Source: Candidatus Sodalis pierantonius str. SOPE
Lineage (GTDB): Bacteria; Pseudomonadota; Gammaproteobacteria; Enterobacterales; Enterobacteriaceae
Assembly (NCBI RefSeq): GCF_000517405.1
Contig: NZ_CP006568.1
Span: forward strand, 4,030,001-4,094,000
Reading direction: 5' to 3'
DNA length: 64,000 nucleotides
In this document: positions 51,446-59,863 of the stretch, piece by piece
Position numbering within the stretch: the first letter of the stretch is position 1
Layout of the letters: every line of letters starts with the position of its first letter
Translations under genes and position numbers: made by a program
Notes under the pieces: model-generated
Databases searched by the model: none
The model's input: the letters and a program-made list of their open reading frames with translations, nothing else
What the model was told of the DNA's origin: nothing

Positions 51446-51702
51446 ATAATTTGTTGTTTGCCGGTAACAAAGCCTTGTATCTGGTGCTTATTATGGCGGC
51501 GGGGCCGATCATTGTGGCAACGCTTGTGGGATTGCTGGTGGGGCTGTGCCAAACCGTGTTGCAATTGCAAGAACAAACGCTGCAGTTCGGCATCAAACTG
51601 TTGAGCGTCACCCTGTGCCTTTTTTTGCTATCCGGCTGGTATGGCGAAACGCTGTTGCAGTTTGGCCATGAAGTGATAAGGGTGGCGTTAAGCCGCGCCT
51701 GA
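51442..51702 (+). CDS. spaQ: SpaQ-like export gate protein (SctS)
   Basis: An 86-residue protein with two membrane helices: NKALYLVLIMAAGPIIVATL, then VGLLVGLCQTVLQLQEQTLQ and FGIKLLSVTLCLFLLSGWYG. The match to Salmonella SpaQ is close along the whole length. It overlaps the end of spaP by four bases. Intact. Confidence 0.95.
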   Translation: MNNLLFAGNKALYLVLIMAAGPIIVATLVGLLVGLCQTVLQLQEQTLQFGIKLLSVTLCLFLLSGWYGETLLQFGHEVIRVALSRA

Positions 51703-51705
51703 CTG

Positions 51706-52503
51706 ATGATCTCGCCTCTGTGGTCTTCCCTGTATGAATGGCTCGTTGCCCTGGCGGTGGTGTCGGCACGCATTACGCCGGCGTTTTTCCTGTTGCCGTT
51801 TTTCAGCGGCAACATTGTTAGCATTACCGTCCGCACGCCGGTCATTTTTTTCGTCGGCGCTGCCCTGTGGCCTTACTCCTTCGACGCCATGGCCTCCCTT
51901 GAGGGCGCGCACATGCTGGAAATCGTGTTGCGCGAGGCGGCGATCGGCCTTCTGCTGGCAATATTATTGGCGCTGCCGTTTTGGGTTATGCATGGTCTGG
52001 GGGCGCTAATTGACTATCAGCGCGGCGCATTGCTCAGCAGCGCCTATGATCCCATCAGCGGCGTCGATACTTCGGAACTGGCCAATTTATTTAATCTCTT
52101 TTTTGCCGCGGTGTTTTTGCAGGGGGGCGGTTTGACGCTGCTGCTCGAGGTATTTGTCGGCAGTTATCAACTGTGCGATCCACTACAGCCCTGCCTGCCG
52201 CCGCTTGGCAAAATGACCACCCTGCTAGAGACGATGACGCCGCGTATCCTGGTGCTTTCAAGCCCCGTATTGGCGGCGCTGTTGCTTATTGAGATTTTGC
52301 TGGGCCTGCTTTCCCGCTTTGCGCCGCAGATGAATGCCTTCGCCATCGCATTAACGCTCAAGAGCGGCGTGACCTTCCTCATTATTTTGATTTACTTCGC
52401 GCCGCTGCTGCCGGACATGTTTCGTCAATATTGGCTGACGCCCCCCCAGCTGGAAGCCTGGCTGAGCGACGACCCATCGAGGGAGAGGGGCAATGAGCAA
52501 TAA
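51706..52503 (+). CDS. spaR: SpaR-like export gate protein (SctT)
   Basis: A 265-residue polytopic protein of the SctT/FliR family. It has several membrane segments and the characteristic QRGALLSSAYDPISGVDTSE and LANLFNLFFAAVFLQGGGLT stretch, then RFAPQMNAFAIALTLKSGVT. The start is three bases after spaQ, and the end overlaps spaS by 11 bases. Intact. Confidence 0.94.
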   Translation: MISPLWSSLYEWLVALAVVSARITPAFFLLPFFSGNIVSITVRTPVIFFVGAALWPYSFDAMASLEGAHMLEIVLREAAIGLLLAILLALPFWVMHGLGALIDYQRGALLSSAYDPISGVDTSELANLFNLFFAAVFLQGGGLTLLLEVFVGSYQLCDPLQPCLPPLGKMTTLLETMTPRILVLSSPVLAALLLIEILLGLLSRFAPQMNAFAIALTLKSGVTFLIILIYFAPLLPDMFRQYWLTPPQLEAWLSDDPSRERGNEQ

Positions 52504-53545
52504 AACCGAAAAGCCGACGCCTAAGCGCCTGCGCGACGCCGCGAAAAAAGGGCAAACGTTTAAATCCCGCGATGCCATCATCGCCTGCACGATGCTTTGC
52601 GGCGTCGCTTGGCTAACCTCCTTTACCTCGCTGGAGAGCCTAATGGATTTTTATCGCCAACTGGTGGCCGGCAATTTTTCGTTATCTCTGAGCGCCTACC
52701 GCAACGCGCTAGTGCTTCTCGCCCTGCTGCTGCCGCTGCCGGTCATTGCGATAGGGATTGCGGCGTCGGCGCTGCCGTTGCTGCTGCAAACCGGCTTTCT
52801 GCTGGCGACCCGGGCGTTCAAGCTCAATTTCCAGGTCCTCAATCCCGCCCGCGGGATTAAGAAAATATTTAGTCTGCGTACCGCGAAAGACGGCGTAAAA
52901 GCGATGCTCTATCTGGGGGGGTTCGCCATGGCGCTGGTGATCATCTGGCGCAGTCAGCGGAAATTACTCTTTGCGCAGCTGTTTGCCAATCCGCCGGACA
53001 TCGTGACCATCTGGCGACAATTGCTTATGTCGCTGGTACTTACCTGCTTATTGTGTATCGTCTGCGTAATGATCCTTGACGCTATTGCCGACTACTTTTT
53101 GCACCTGCGCGATCTGAAAATGGATAAGCAGGAGATTAAGAGGGAAATGAAAGAGCAGGAAGGAGACCCGGAGATAAAACATCGCCGCCGCGAAGCCCAC
53201 ATGGAGATCTTATCTGAACAGACCCAATCCGATATAAAAGGATCGCAATTGATTATTGCCAATCCCACTCATCTTGCTGTGGGTATTTATCATAATCCAG
53301 AACTGACCCCTGTGCCATTTATCTCGGTGCTGGAGCGTAATCAACGGGCGCTGGCCGTGCGCGCATATGCGAAAAAGGTCGGCGTGCCGGTGATTGAAGA
53401 TGTGAAATTGGCCCGACGGATTTACCATACCCATCACCTCTATTCTTTTGTCAAGATTAACGAGCTTGACGAGGTGCTCAGGTTATTAAGCTGGTTACAA
53501 GATGTAGAAAATGCCGGGCATTATGATTATGCAAGGCTTTGTTGA
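52493..53545 (+). CDS. spaS: SpaS-like autoprotease/substrate switch (SctU), last codons replaced by an IS
   Basis: A 350-residue protein: an N-terminal basic tail (KTEKPTPKRLRDAAKKGQTF), four membrane helices and a cytoplasmic domain with the self-cleaving NPTH motif (QLIIANPTHLAVGIYHNPEL). RNQRALAVRAYAKKVGVPVI and EDVKLARRIYHTHHLYSFVK follow. IS copy 2 begins at 53535. The protein ends HYDYARLC with its TGA inside the IS. Removing the IS and one target copy gives HYDYAKEN and a stop, so only the last three residues changed. Probably still functional as a protein. Confidence 0.94.
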   Translation: MSNKTEKPTPKRLRDAAKKGQTFKSRDAIIACTMLCGVAWLTSFTSLESLMDFYRQLVAGNFSLSLSAYRNALVLLALLLPLPVIAIGIAASALPLLLQTGFLLATRAFKLNFQVLNPARGIKKIFSLRTAKDGVKAMLYLGGFAMALVIIWRSQRKLLFAQLFANPPDIVTIWRQLLMSLVLTCLLCIVCVMILDAIADYFLHLRDLKMDKQEIKREMKEQEGDPEIKHRRREAHMEILSEQTQSDIKGSQLIIANPTHLAVGIYHNPELTPVPFISVLERNQRALAVRAYAKKVGVPVIEDVKLARRIYHTHHLYSFVKINELDEVLRLLSWLQDVENAGHYDYARLC

Positions 53546-54589
53546 ATAAATCGAACTTTTAGGTGACTGGCGGCTCTGATCACTACATTCGTTTCAACAT
53601 CAGGTCCCCATGGCAAAGCAAAAGTTTAAAATTACCAACTGGCCCGCATATAACAATGCGCTCAGGCAGCGGGGGGACCTGACAGTATGGCTTGATGAGT
53701 CAGCCATTGCTGCATGGACTGAGAGTACACCACCTGAACATCGTGGCCGGCCGCTTCACTACACCGATATGGCCATTACCACGGTTCTGATGATAAAGCG
53801 CGTGTTTAACCTTTCGCTCCGGGCGTTACAGGGTTTCGTTGACTCGATTTTTAAACTGATGGGGCTGTCGCTGCGCTGCCCAGATTACTCTCTGGTCAGC
53901 CGGCGAGCAAAAACCGTCGACATCAGCATAAAAACGCCAACCCGCGGCGAAATCTCACACCTGGTCATCGATGGCACCGGCCTGAAAGTCTTCGGCGAAG
54001 GCGAATGGAAAGTCAGGCAGCATGGGGCTGAGAGGCGCAGAGTATGGCGCAAGCTTCATCTGGCAGTAGATAGCGTGACACATGAAATTATCTGTGCCGA
54101 TTTATCGCTAAGCGGTACGACAGATGCGCAGGCGCTGCCCGGGCTGATTAACCAAACCCACCGGAAAATCAGGGAAGCGTCGGCTGACAGTGCTTACGAT
54201 ACGCGTTACTGTCATGATGCTCTGCTGAGGAAAAAAATAAAGCCTCTTATCCCACCGCGAAGTGGTGCGCAATATTGGCCAGCTCGATACCATGAGCGTA
54301 ACCATGCGGTGGCAAATCAGCATCTGAGCGGCAATAACGATACCTGGAAAAAGAAAGTAGGTTATCACCGGCGTTCACTGGCTGAAACGGCCATGTTCCG
54401 GTTTAAAACACTTCTGGGTGGTCATCTGAGTCTGCATGACTATGACGCGCAGGTAGGTGAGGCTATGGCAATGGTCAAAGCGCTTAACCGGATCACGCTG
54501 TTAGGAATGCCAAACAGCGTCCGCATCATGTAACAATCGCTCTGATAGGGAGGAAGTCGTCACAAATTTCGGATTTATTCAACACAGCG
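53535..54589 (+). mobile_element. IS5-family (IS903 group) element, copy 2
   Basis: 1055 bases with GGCTTTGTTGAATAAATC at the left and a right end with two mismatches to it. The 9-base target duplication ATTATGCAA is at 53526-53534 and 54590-54598. It sits at the very end of spaS. By eye it is identical in sequence to copy 3. Confidence 0.95.
53610..54533 (+). CDS. IS5/IS903-group transposase, copy 2
   Basis: A full-length 307-residue DDE transposase with the same catalytic residues as copy 1 (Asp in HLVIDGTGLKVFGEGEWK, Asp in SADSAYDTRYCH, Glu in RRSLAETAMFRFK). The translated product is identical to copy 3. Confidence 0.95.
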   Translation: MAKQKFKITNWPAYNNALRQRGDLTVWLDESAIAAWTESTPPEHRGRPLHYTDMAITTVLMIKRVFNLSLRALQGFVDSIFKLMGLSLRCPDYSLVSRRAKTVDISIKTPTRGEISHLVIDGTGLKVFGEGEWKVRQHGAERRRVWRKLHLAVDSVTHEIICADLSLSGTTDAQALPGLINQTHRKIREASADSAYDTRYCHDALLRKKIKPLIPPRSGAQYWPARYHERNHAVANQHLSGNNDTWKKKVGYHRRSLAETAMFRFKTLLGGHLSLHDYDAQVGEAMAMVKALNRITLLGMPNSVRIM

Positions 54590-54710
54590 ATTATGCAAAA
54601 GAGAATTGATGAATAGATTTTCTTTTGCATAATAACTAAGTGTGTCATTTAACCCCTATTTTACTCTGATAATTTATCTTATTTGATATGGCTATTTTCA
54701 GGAGATAAAC

Positions 54711-55217
54711 ATGATCGCTGATAATTATATTCGGAAAAAAAATATTGCTGAAGCATTATGGAAGGTGGTAAACAGCGGCGCCGGAGAAAGGGCCATGCGC
54801 GATCTACCTGAAGGTTGGCTGACGGATCTTGCAGGCGGTGACGATAATGACGATCTTCATCAGCAGCTGGAAAATGCCGCGGCTTTTTTCCGTTTTCTGT
54901 GCATTTATGACTGCCATAACCCGGATTATTATATTGGCCTCGGGGCAGTCTATCAGTTACAAAAGCAGTATCAAAAGGCGGCGGATATTTATGCGGTAGC
55001 GTTTTCTATGGCGAAACAGGATTACCGACCGGTTTTCTACAGCGGCCAGTGTCAGGCGCTGATGCATAAAAAAGCCAAAGCGAAGCGCTATTTTCAATTG
55101 GTCATTGATCATTGCCAGCAAAACGAGTTGACCCGCTGGGCGCGCCAGAGCCTCGACGAACTGAGTCAATCAGCGGGTCAGGAACAGCATAATGCCGGTC
55201 TGGACGACTGTCCCTGA
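54711..55217 (+). CDS. sicA: SicA-like class II translocator chaperone and InvF co-activator
   Basis: A 168-residue TPR chaperone. The core AAFFRFLCIYDCHNPDYYIG, LGAVYQLQKQYQKAADIYAV and DYRPVFYSGQCQALMHKKAK matches SicA/IpgC/SycD nearly residue for residue. In Salmonella it keeps SipB and SipC apart before secretion and activates InvF. Here it lies between two IS copies, and no sipB or sipC follows. Its own frame is intact, with a GGAG ribosome binding site before ATG 54711. Its remaining job, if any, may be with InvF. Confidence 0.95.
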   Translation: MIADNYIRKKNIAEALWKVVNSGAGERAMRDLPEGWLTDLAGGDDNDDLHQQLENAAAFFRFLCIYDCHNPDYYIGLGAVYQLQKQYQKAADIYAVAFSMAKQDYRPVFYSGQCQALMHKKAKAKRYFQLVIDHCQQNELTRWARQSLDELSQSAGQEQHNAGLDDCP

Positions 55218-55417
55218 TGGATGGACCTGTGCCGTTCCCGCGTGAAGAACGCGGGGCGCATCTTGCGCGTGCCTCGTTTGGGCAATAACTTACGATGTTG
55301 CGCTGGGGAATAGACGATGCCTCGGGTGGGTGACAATAAGTCCGCTATAGCGCGATGTTATTGTCAGGTCAAAACCCGATATTGGAACTTGGCGCGCAAG
55401 ACTTTCAACCACCGCGA

Positions 55418-56472
55418 GGCTTTGTTGAATAAATCGAACTTTTAGGTGACTGGCGGCTCTGATCACTACATTCGTTTCAACATCAGGTCCCCATGGCAAA
55501 GCAAAAGTTTAAAATTACCAACTGGCCCGCATATAACAATGCGCTCAGGCAGCGGGGGGACCTGACAGTATGGCTTGATGAGTCAGCCATTGCTGCATGG
55601 ACTGAGAGTACACCACCTGAACATCGTGGCCGGCCGCTTCACTACACCGATATGGCCATTACCACGGTTCTGATGATAAAGCGCGTGTTTAACCTTTCGC
55701 TCCGGGCGTTACAGGGTTTCGTTGACTCGATTTTTAAACTGATGGGGCTGTCGCTGCGCTGCCCAGATTACTCTCTGGTCAGCCGGCGAGCAAAAACCGT
55801 CGACATCAGCATAAAAACGCCAACCCGCGGCGAAATCTCACACCTGGTCATCGATGGCACCGGCCTGAAAGTCTTCGGCGAAGGCGAATGGAAAGTCAGG
55901 CAGCATGGGGCTGAGAGGCGCAGAGTATGGCGCAAGCTTCATCTGGCAGTAGATAGCGTGACACATGAAATTATCTGTGCCGATTTATCGCTAAGCGGTA
56001 CGACAGATGCGCAGGCGCTGCCCGGGCTGATTAACCAAACCCACCGGAAAATCAGGGAAGCGTCGGCTGACAGTGCTTACGATACGCGTTACTGTCATGA
56101 TGCTCTGCTGAGGAAAAAAATAAAGCCTCTTATCCCACCGCGAAGTGGTGCGCAATATTGGCCAGCTCGATACCATGAGCGTAACCATGCGGTGGCAAAT
56201 CAGCATCTGAGCGGCAATAACGATACCTGGAAAAAGAAAGTAGGTTATCACCGGCGTTCACTGGCTGAAACGGCCATGTTCCGGTTTAAAACACTTCTGG
56301 GTGGTCATCTGAGTCTGCATGACTATGACGCGCAGGTAGGTGAGGCTATGGCAATGGTCAAAGCGCTTAACCGGATCACGCTGTTAGGAATGCCAAACAG
56401 CGTCCGCATCATGTAACAATCGCTCTGATAGGGAGGAAGTCGTCACAAATTTCGGATTTATTCAACACAGCG
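55418..56472 (+). mobile_element. IS5-family (IS903 group) element, copy 3
   Basis: 1055 bases, apparently identical to copy 2, including the same two mismatches at the right end. The 9-base target duplication CCACCGCGA is at 55409-55417 and 56473-56481. The element is inserted between sicA and prgH, where SPI-1-type clusters would have translocator genes next to sicA. Confidence 0.95.
55493..56416 (+). CDS. IS5/IS903-group transposase, copy 3
   Basis: A 307-residue DDE transposase identical in translation to copy 2, with all catalytic residues present. Full length and presumably active. Confidence 0.95.
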   Translation: MAKQKFKITNWPAYNNALRQRGDLTVWLDESAIAAWTESTPPEHRGRPLHYTDMAITTVLMIKRVFNLSLRALQGFVDSIFKLMGLSLRCPDYSLVSRRAKTVDISIKTPTRGEISHLVIDGTGLKVFGEGEWKVRQHGAERRRVWRKLHLAVDSVTHEIICADLSLSGTTDAQALPGLINQTHRKIREASADSAYDTRYCHDALLRKKIKPLIPPRSGAQYWPARYHERNHAVANQHLSGNNDTWKKKVGYHRRSLAETAMFRFKTLLGGHLSLHDYDAQVGEAMAMVKALNRITLLGMPNSVRIM

Positions 56473-56715
56473 CCACCGCGATGCTTCATTGTGGCAATAG
56501 CAAGAGCCTTGAGGGGAAATAATAAATTGCCCCGGTGAAAGCTCGTCACTTTAAGCGTATTACGACGGCGATGATGAGAATTTATTTCCCCAGGCGGCAA
56601 TAATTCCTCGCGCACAATAATAATTCATCATATTTCCATCATGAAGTTTCGCCAATGAACAGGTTATACATATTATTAAGTACCTCGCAGGTTACGGTGT
56701 TGATAGATATTATGG

Positions 56716-57918
56716 ATGATGAATAAAGAAAACGAACTTGGGTTGCTGTGCCGGGACGGTCTCGTATTACGCTTGCTGAACGGTTCGCTTAAAGGATGCG
56801 AATATTTCCTTAGCGAACCCATAACGTTATTTGTTGCCGGTGGCGAGGGGCAGACCGACTCACGTCATGCGCCGCCTTCCCTGCCGCCGGAGACCATTTT
56901 CATTCCGCGTCATCAGGGCGGCGTCAACTTTGAAATTGTCATTGATACTGCCGCGCCGCACAAAAGCGTGCTGCGCGTTTTAAACGATGACGGTACCCGC
57001 GAAACACCCCTGGTCGCTAATCGGGTGTTGACCGCCGGCCCGCAGGCGCTGGCGGTCAAAGCGGCGGCGGCGTGGGATGCGGCGATTCTGGACTATTGCG
57101 AGACGCCAACGCCGGTCGCGATGGCGCCGCAGGGGCGTACTGGCTCTGATGTCGCTGATAGCCCTGCTTGGCGCGGGTTATCTGCTGCGGTACTACCATC
57201 GTTACGGGTCATGAGGATGCCGCGACCTTGGACAGGCATTTTGCCGGTGACAACGGTAAGTTCCATCTTTTGCCCGGCAAGGACGGGAGCCTGTATATGC
57301 TGGCCGACAGTGAGCGGGATGCCTCCTGGGGCCGCCAGTCGTTGGTGCGCCACACCCCTGCCGCCGCGGTGAAGGTGGTGAAGGTGTTGAGCCGTAACGA
57401 CGAGCGCAGGCGGGTGCATGCCTGGCTGGAACGGTACTATCCCTGGCTGGGTTTCCATCGCATCCACATCGACGATCCGTCCGCGCCGGAGCTGATTCTC
57501 AGCCGACAGCGGGCCGTGCTCTCCCCGGCGGAGCAGGATCGATTGAGCGAGGCGCTATTGGAAATGTTGCCTTATGCGCGGCAGATCTCGTTCGGTCAGC
57601 TGGACGACGACGCTGTGGTGCGCGACGTCGAAAACGGCTTGAGACAGCTGGCGGTCGGTTATCAGCGTGTCGATCATCCCAACAGCGTCACCTTCGTGAT
57701 AAACGGTGCGCTGGAGGACGGCGAGCGCCAGCGAATCCGCCGCTATGTGGAAACCTTCCAGCAGCGGTGGAGCAGCAACTATGGTGCAGTTCGCCGTCGA
57801 CCTTAAGGACGACCCGCTGGCGGGAAAATCTTTTTCCTACGGCCAGCAGAATTTTGTCAAACCCAACGCCGGCCACTGGCATTTCACCCCGTCGTCATCA
57901 CAACAGATAAGGAGATAA
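56716..57918 (+). pseudogene. prgH: PrgH-like inner-membrane ring protein (SctD), three frameshifts
   Basis: SctD forms the outer of the two inner-membrane rings. Frame 1 from ATG 56716 holds the cytoplasmic FHA-like domain (LLCRDGLVLRLLNGSLKGCE). At the GGGG near 57132-57135 the frame moves on, giving the membrane helix VLALMSLIALLGAGYLLRYY. After the GGG at 57206-57208 it moves again into GHEDAATLDRHFAGDNGKFH and the periplasmic ring domain with RVHAWLERYYPWLGFHRIHI. Near 57775 a third shift leads to VQFAVDLKDDPLAGKSFSYG and GHWHF, ending at 57918. All parts are present and the total of about 400 codons is right, so only the three indels break it. Confidence 0.92.
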
Positions 57919-57921
57919 AAC

Positions 57922-58176
57922 GTGAACGGTATCGGTAGCCTAAGCCCGAGTGAACAGAGCAGGTACGCTGGCAATCCCAGCCAAGCCGTAAATCACATTG
58001 AGTCGATATACGATAGGGCTGCTAATGCGGTAAATCAACAGGATAATATTGATCCCCTGGCGGCATACATGGCGCAGAAAAATGACGCGAATCTTAAAAA
58101 CGGCTTTCTCAGCCTGACGACCCGATTGAAGATGTTCAGCGATATCGTCTCGGAAATCATTCGCAACTCGCGCTAA
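57922..58176 (+). CDS. prgI: PrgI-like needle subunit (SctF)
   Basis: An 84-residue helical hairpin protein. The second helix NDANLKNGFLSLTTRLKMFS then DIVSEIIRNSR matches the PrgI/MxiH C-terminus, and DPLAAYMAQK corresponds to the loop (PSDP in PrgI) between the helices. The start is GTG 57922 with an AAGGAG ribosome binding site. It sits between prgH and prgJ as in SPI-1. Intact. Confidence 0.9.
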   Translation: MNGIGSLSPSEQSRYAGNPSQAVNHIESIYDRAANAVNQQDNIDPLAAYMAQKNDANLKNGFLSLTTRLKMFSDIVSEIIRNSR

Positions 58177-58220
58177 CGGCAAGGCGGGAAACTTGCCTCA
58201 CTCTCAAAGGAAACGAGATT

Positions 58221-58532
58221 ATGCACGCAAGCATCAGCCCCCTTTAGCGGGGCAACCCTCTCCAGCACTCATCGACCGTTTCCGTCGCGCGGGAGGGGAT
58301 CTGCAGCTTGGAGGAGAAATTACTGCACACCCTTGTCGCCGGCGTGGCCGAGAACCACCACGACAAGCTCGCGCTATTGCGGCCCCCGCCCCCGCTAAGC
58401 CAGCGGCATGACGCGCTGACGGACATGGTGCGGCAGCAAGTCAACGGCATGAAATACACCATGCGCACCTCGCTGATAGCGGCACTGGTCAATAAAGCCA
58501 CCCAGGCGGTAAAGACCGTGCTAGGCACATGA
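58221..58532 (+). pseudogene. prgJ: PrgJ-like inner rod protein (SctI), amber codon near the start
   Basis: From ATG 58221 the frame reads MHASISPL, then TAG at 58245-58247. It goes on for 95 codons in the same frame to 58532, ending MKYTMRTSLIAALVNKATQA then VKTVLGT, which matches the PrgJ/MxiI ending (LTRKGVGAVETLLRS). The total of about 103 codons is the normal rod size. The stop removes nearly all of the protein unless translation restarts at an internal TTG (58308). The end overlaps prgK by four bases. Confidence 0.85.
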
Positions 58533-59260
58533 GCAGCGCCAGCCGCCTGGCCTGCGGCGCCATGCTGAGCGCCTGTAAAGATGAGGCGTTGCTTAAAAGC
58601 CTCGATCAGGTACAGGCTAACGAGGTCATTGCCACGCTGCAACGCAACAATATCTCCGCTGAAAAGAGAGACCACGGCAAAAGTGGTTACAGCATTACCA
58701 TTCGCAAAGTGGATTTGCCGGCGGCCGTGGATCTGTTGAAAACTTACCAGTTACCTTCGCCGCCCCGCATGGAAATCGCGCGGATGTTTCCCGGCGACTC
58801 ACTGGTTTCTTCGCCGCGCGCCGAAAAGGCAAGGTTGTATTCGGCTATCGAACAGCGCCTGGAGCAATCATTGCAGGTGCTTGAGGGGGTCGTGAATGCG
58901 CGCGTTCACGTCAGCTACGATATCGACGCCGGCGAGAACGGCAGGACGCCCCGACCGGTACACCTTTCCGCGCTTGTGAGCTATGAGCCGGAAAGCGATC
59001 CGTCGCTCTTGATAGGCGATATAGGCGATGTGAAACGTTTCTTGAAAAACAGCTTCGCCGAGGTGGCCTACGAGCATATTTCAGTCGTCCTCTCCCGCCG
59101 GCCGGTGCCGCAGCATCTACCGCCGGTGCGTCAGTCGCCCACCGCGGCGGCATCGCTTAACGGCTGGCGACTGGGGGGCGTTGGCGCCGGTCTGGCCTTG
59201 CTGCTGTCGGCCGGATTATGGTGGCGAAAAAAGCGGGCTGCGGCCATGCGCGCGAGATGA
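58529..59260 (+). CDS. prgK: PrgK-like inner-ring lipoprotein (SctJ)
   Basis: A 243-residue lipoprotein. The lipobox is LSAC with Cys at residue 16; the signal is short (MSSASRLACGAMLSAC) and less hydrophobic than in Salmonella. The ring domains are very well kept: SLDQVQANEVIATLQRNN, MFPGDSLVSSPRAEKARLYS, AIEQRLEQSLQVLEGVVNAR and HVSYDIDAGENGRTPRPVHL. A C-terminal membrane helix (GVGAGLALLLSAGLWW) and basic tail follow. Intact. Confidence 0.95.
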   Translation: MSSASRLACGAMLSACKDEALLKSLDQVQANEVIATLQRNNISAEKRDHGKSGYSITIRKVDLPAAVDLLKTYQLPSPPRMEIARMFPGDSLVSSPRAEKARLYSAIEQRLEQSLQVLEGVVNARVHVSYDIDAGENGRTPRPVHLSALVSYEPESDPSLLIGDIGDVKRFLKNSFAEVAYEHISVVLSRRPVPQHLPPVRQSPTAAASLNGWRLGGVGAGLALLLSAGLWWRKKRAAAMRAR

Positions 59261-59263
59261 GCG

Positions 59264-59863
59264 ATGAGTGTCGTGCCCCTTGATAGCATTATGTACGATC
59301 CCCTGACGTGGATCCATCCGGCCCGCTTTGCGCTGCCTGCCAGGCTGGACGGCATCGCGCAGCGCTCGATACTTAACGGTATGCTGATAAGCCTGTACGG
59401 GCTCAGTCTTGAGCGTCCGGCGCTGCCCGCGCACTCTTTGCCGCGCCAGTTCGTCGAGGCGTGGCATTTGCTGCCCCAAACGGCGCTGCTGATGGCCTGC
59501 CAGCGTCATCGGGCCTCGCTCGCCAGAGGCGGGTGCGGTGCCGGTTTTCCCGATTGGTTGCGACAGTTCGCCGCGCTACCGCTGATGGCATCCCGATCAT
59601 CGCCCACGGAGAGCCTGCCCAGCCCGGCACGGCTGTTAGCGTGGGGGCGATATGAATTGCTGGCGTTTGCGGACGGTTTGCCTCGCGGCCTGCGCCAGCG
59701 CTTGGATCTGCTGTTCCCGCCGGAGGAGGGCCGGGATGATTCATATGGATTGTCCCGACCGTCCCCCTGTCGACTATTACTCAAACTTGCCTTTCAACAT
59801 GCCAAGAGACATCCCGCTACGCCGGATGCCGCCGGTTTACGGCGGTATATTGATCAAACGTGA
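59264..59863 (+). CDS. orgA: OrgA-like sorting platform protein (SctK)
   Basis: A 199-residue protein equal in length to Salmonella OrgA, which links the ring to the cytoplasmic sorting platform. Shared features are IMYDPLTWIHPARFALPARL near the start, the CQRHRASLARGGCGAGFPDW segment, and the C-terminal LLLKLAFQHAKRHPATP. It starts three bases after the prgK stop and overlaps orgB by more than 120 bases. Intact. Confidence 0.88.
   Translation: MSVVPLDSIMYDPLTWIHPARFALPARLDGIAQRSILNGMLISLYGLSLERPALPAHSLPRQFVEAWHLLPQTALLMACQRHRASLARGGCGAGFPDWLRQFAALPLMASRSSPTESLPSPARLLAWGRYELLAFADGLPRGLRQRLDLLFPPEEGRDDSYGLSRPSPCRLLLKLAFQHAKRHPATPDAAGLRRYIDQT

Noticed and set aside
53535..56472. Composite transposon carrying sicA
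   Set aside because: Each IS has its own distinct 9-base duplication, so the two copies inserted separately and sicA belongs to the native operon.
55409..56481. Loss of sipBCD caused directly by recombination between IS copies
   Set aside because: Copy 3 still has matching target duplications on both sides, so the translocator genes were lost before or independently of this insertion.
57120..57220. Programmed frameshifting in prgH
   Set aside because: Homologues are read in one frame and three separate shifts would be needed; point indels are simpler.
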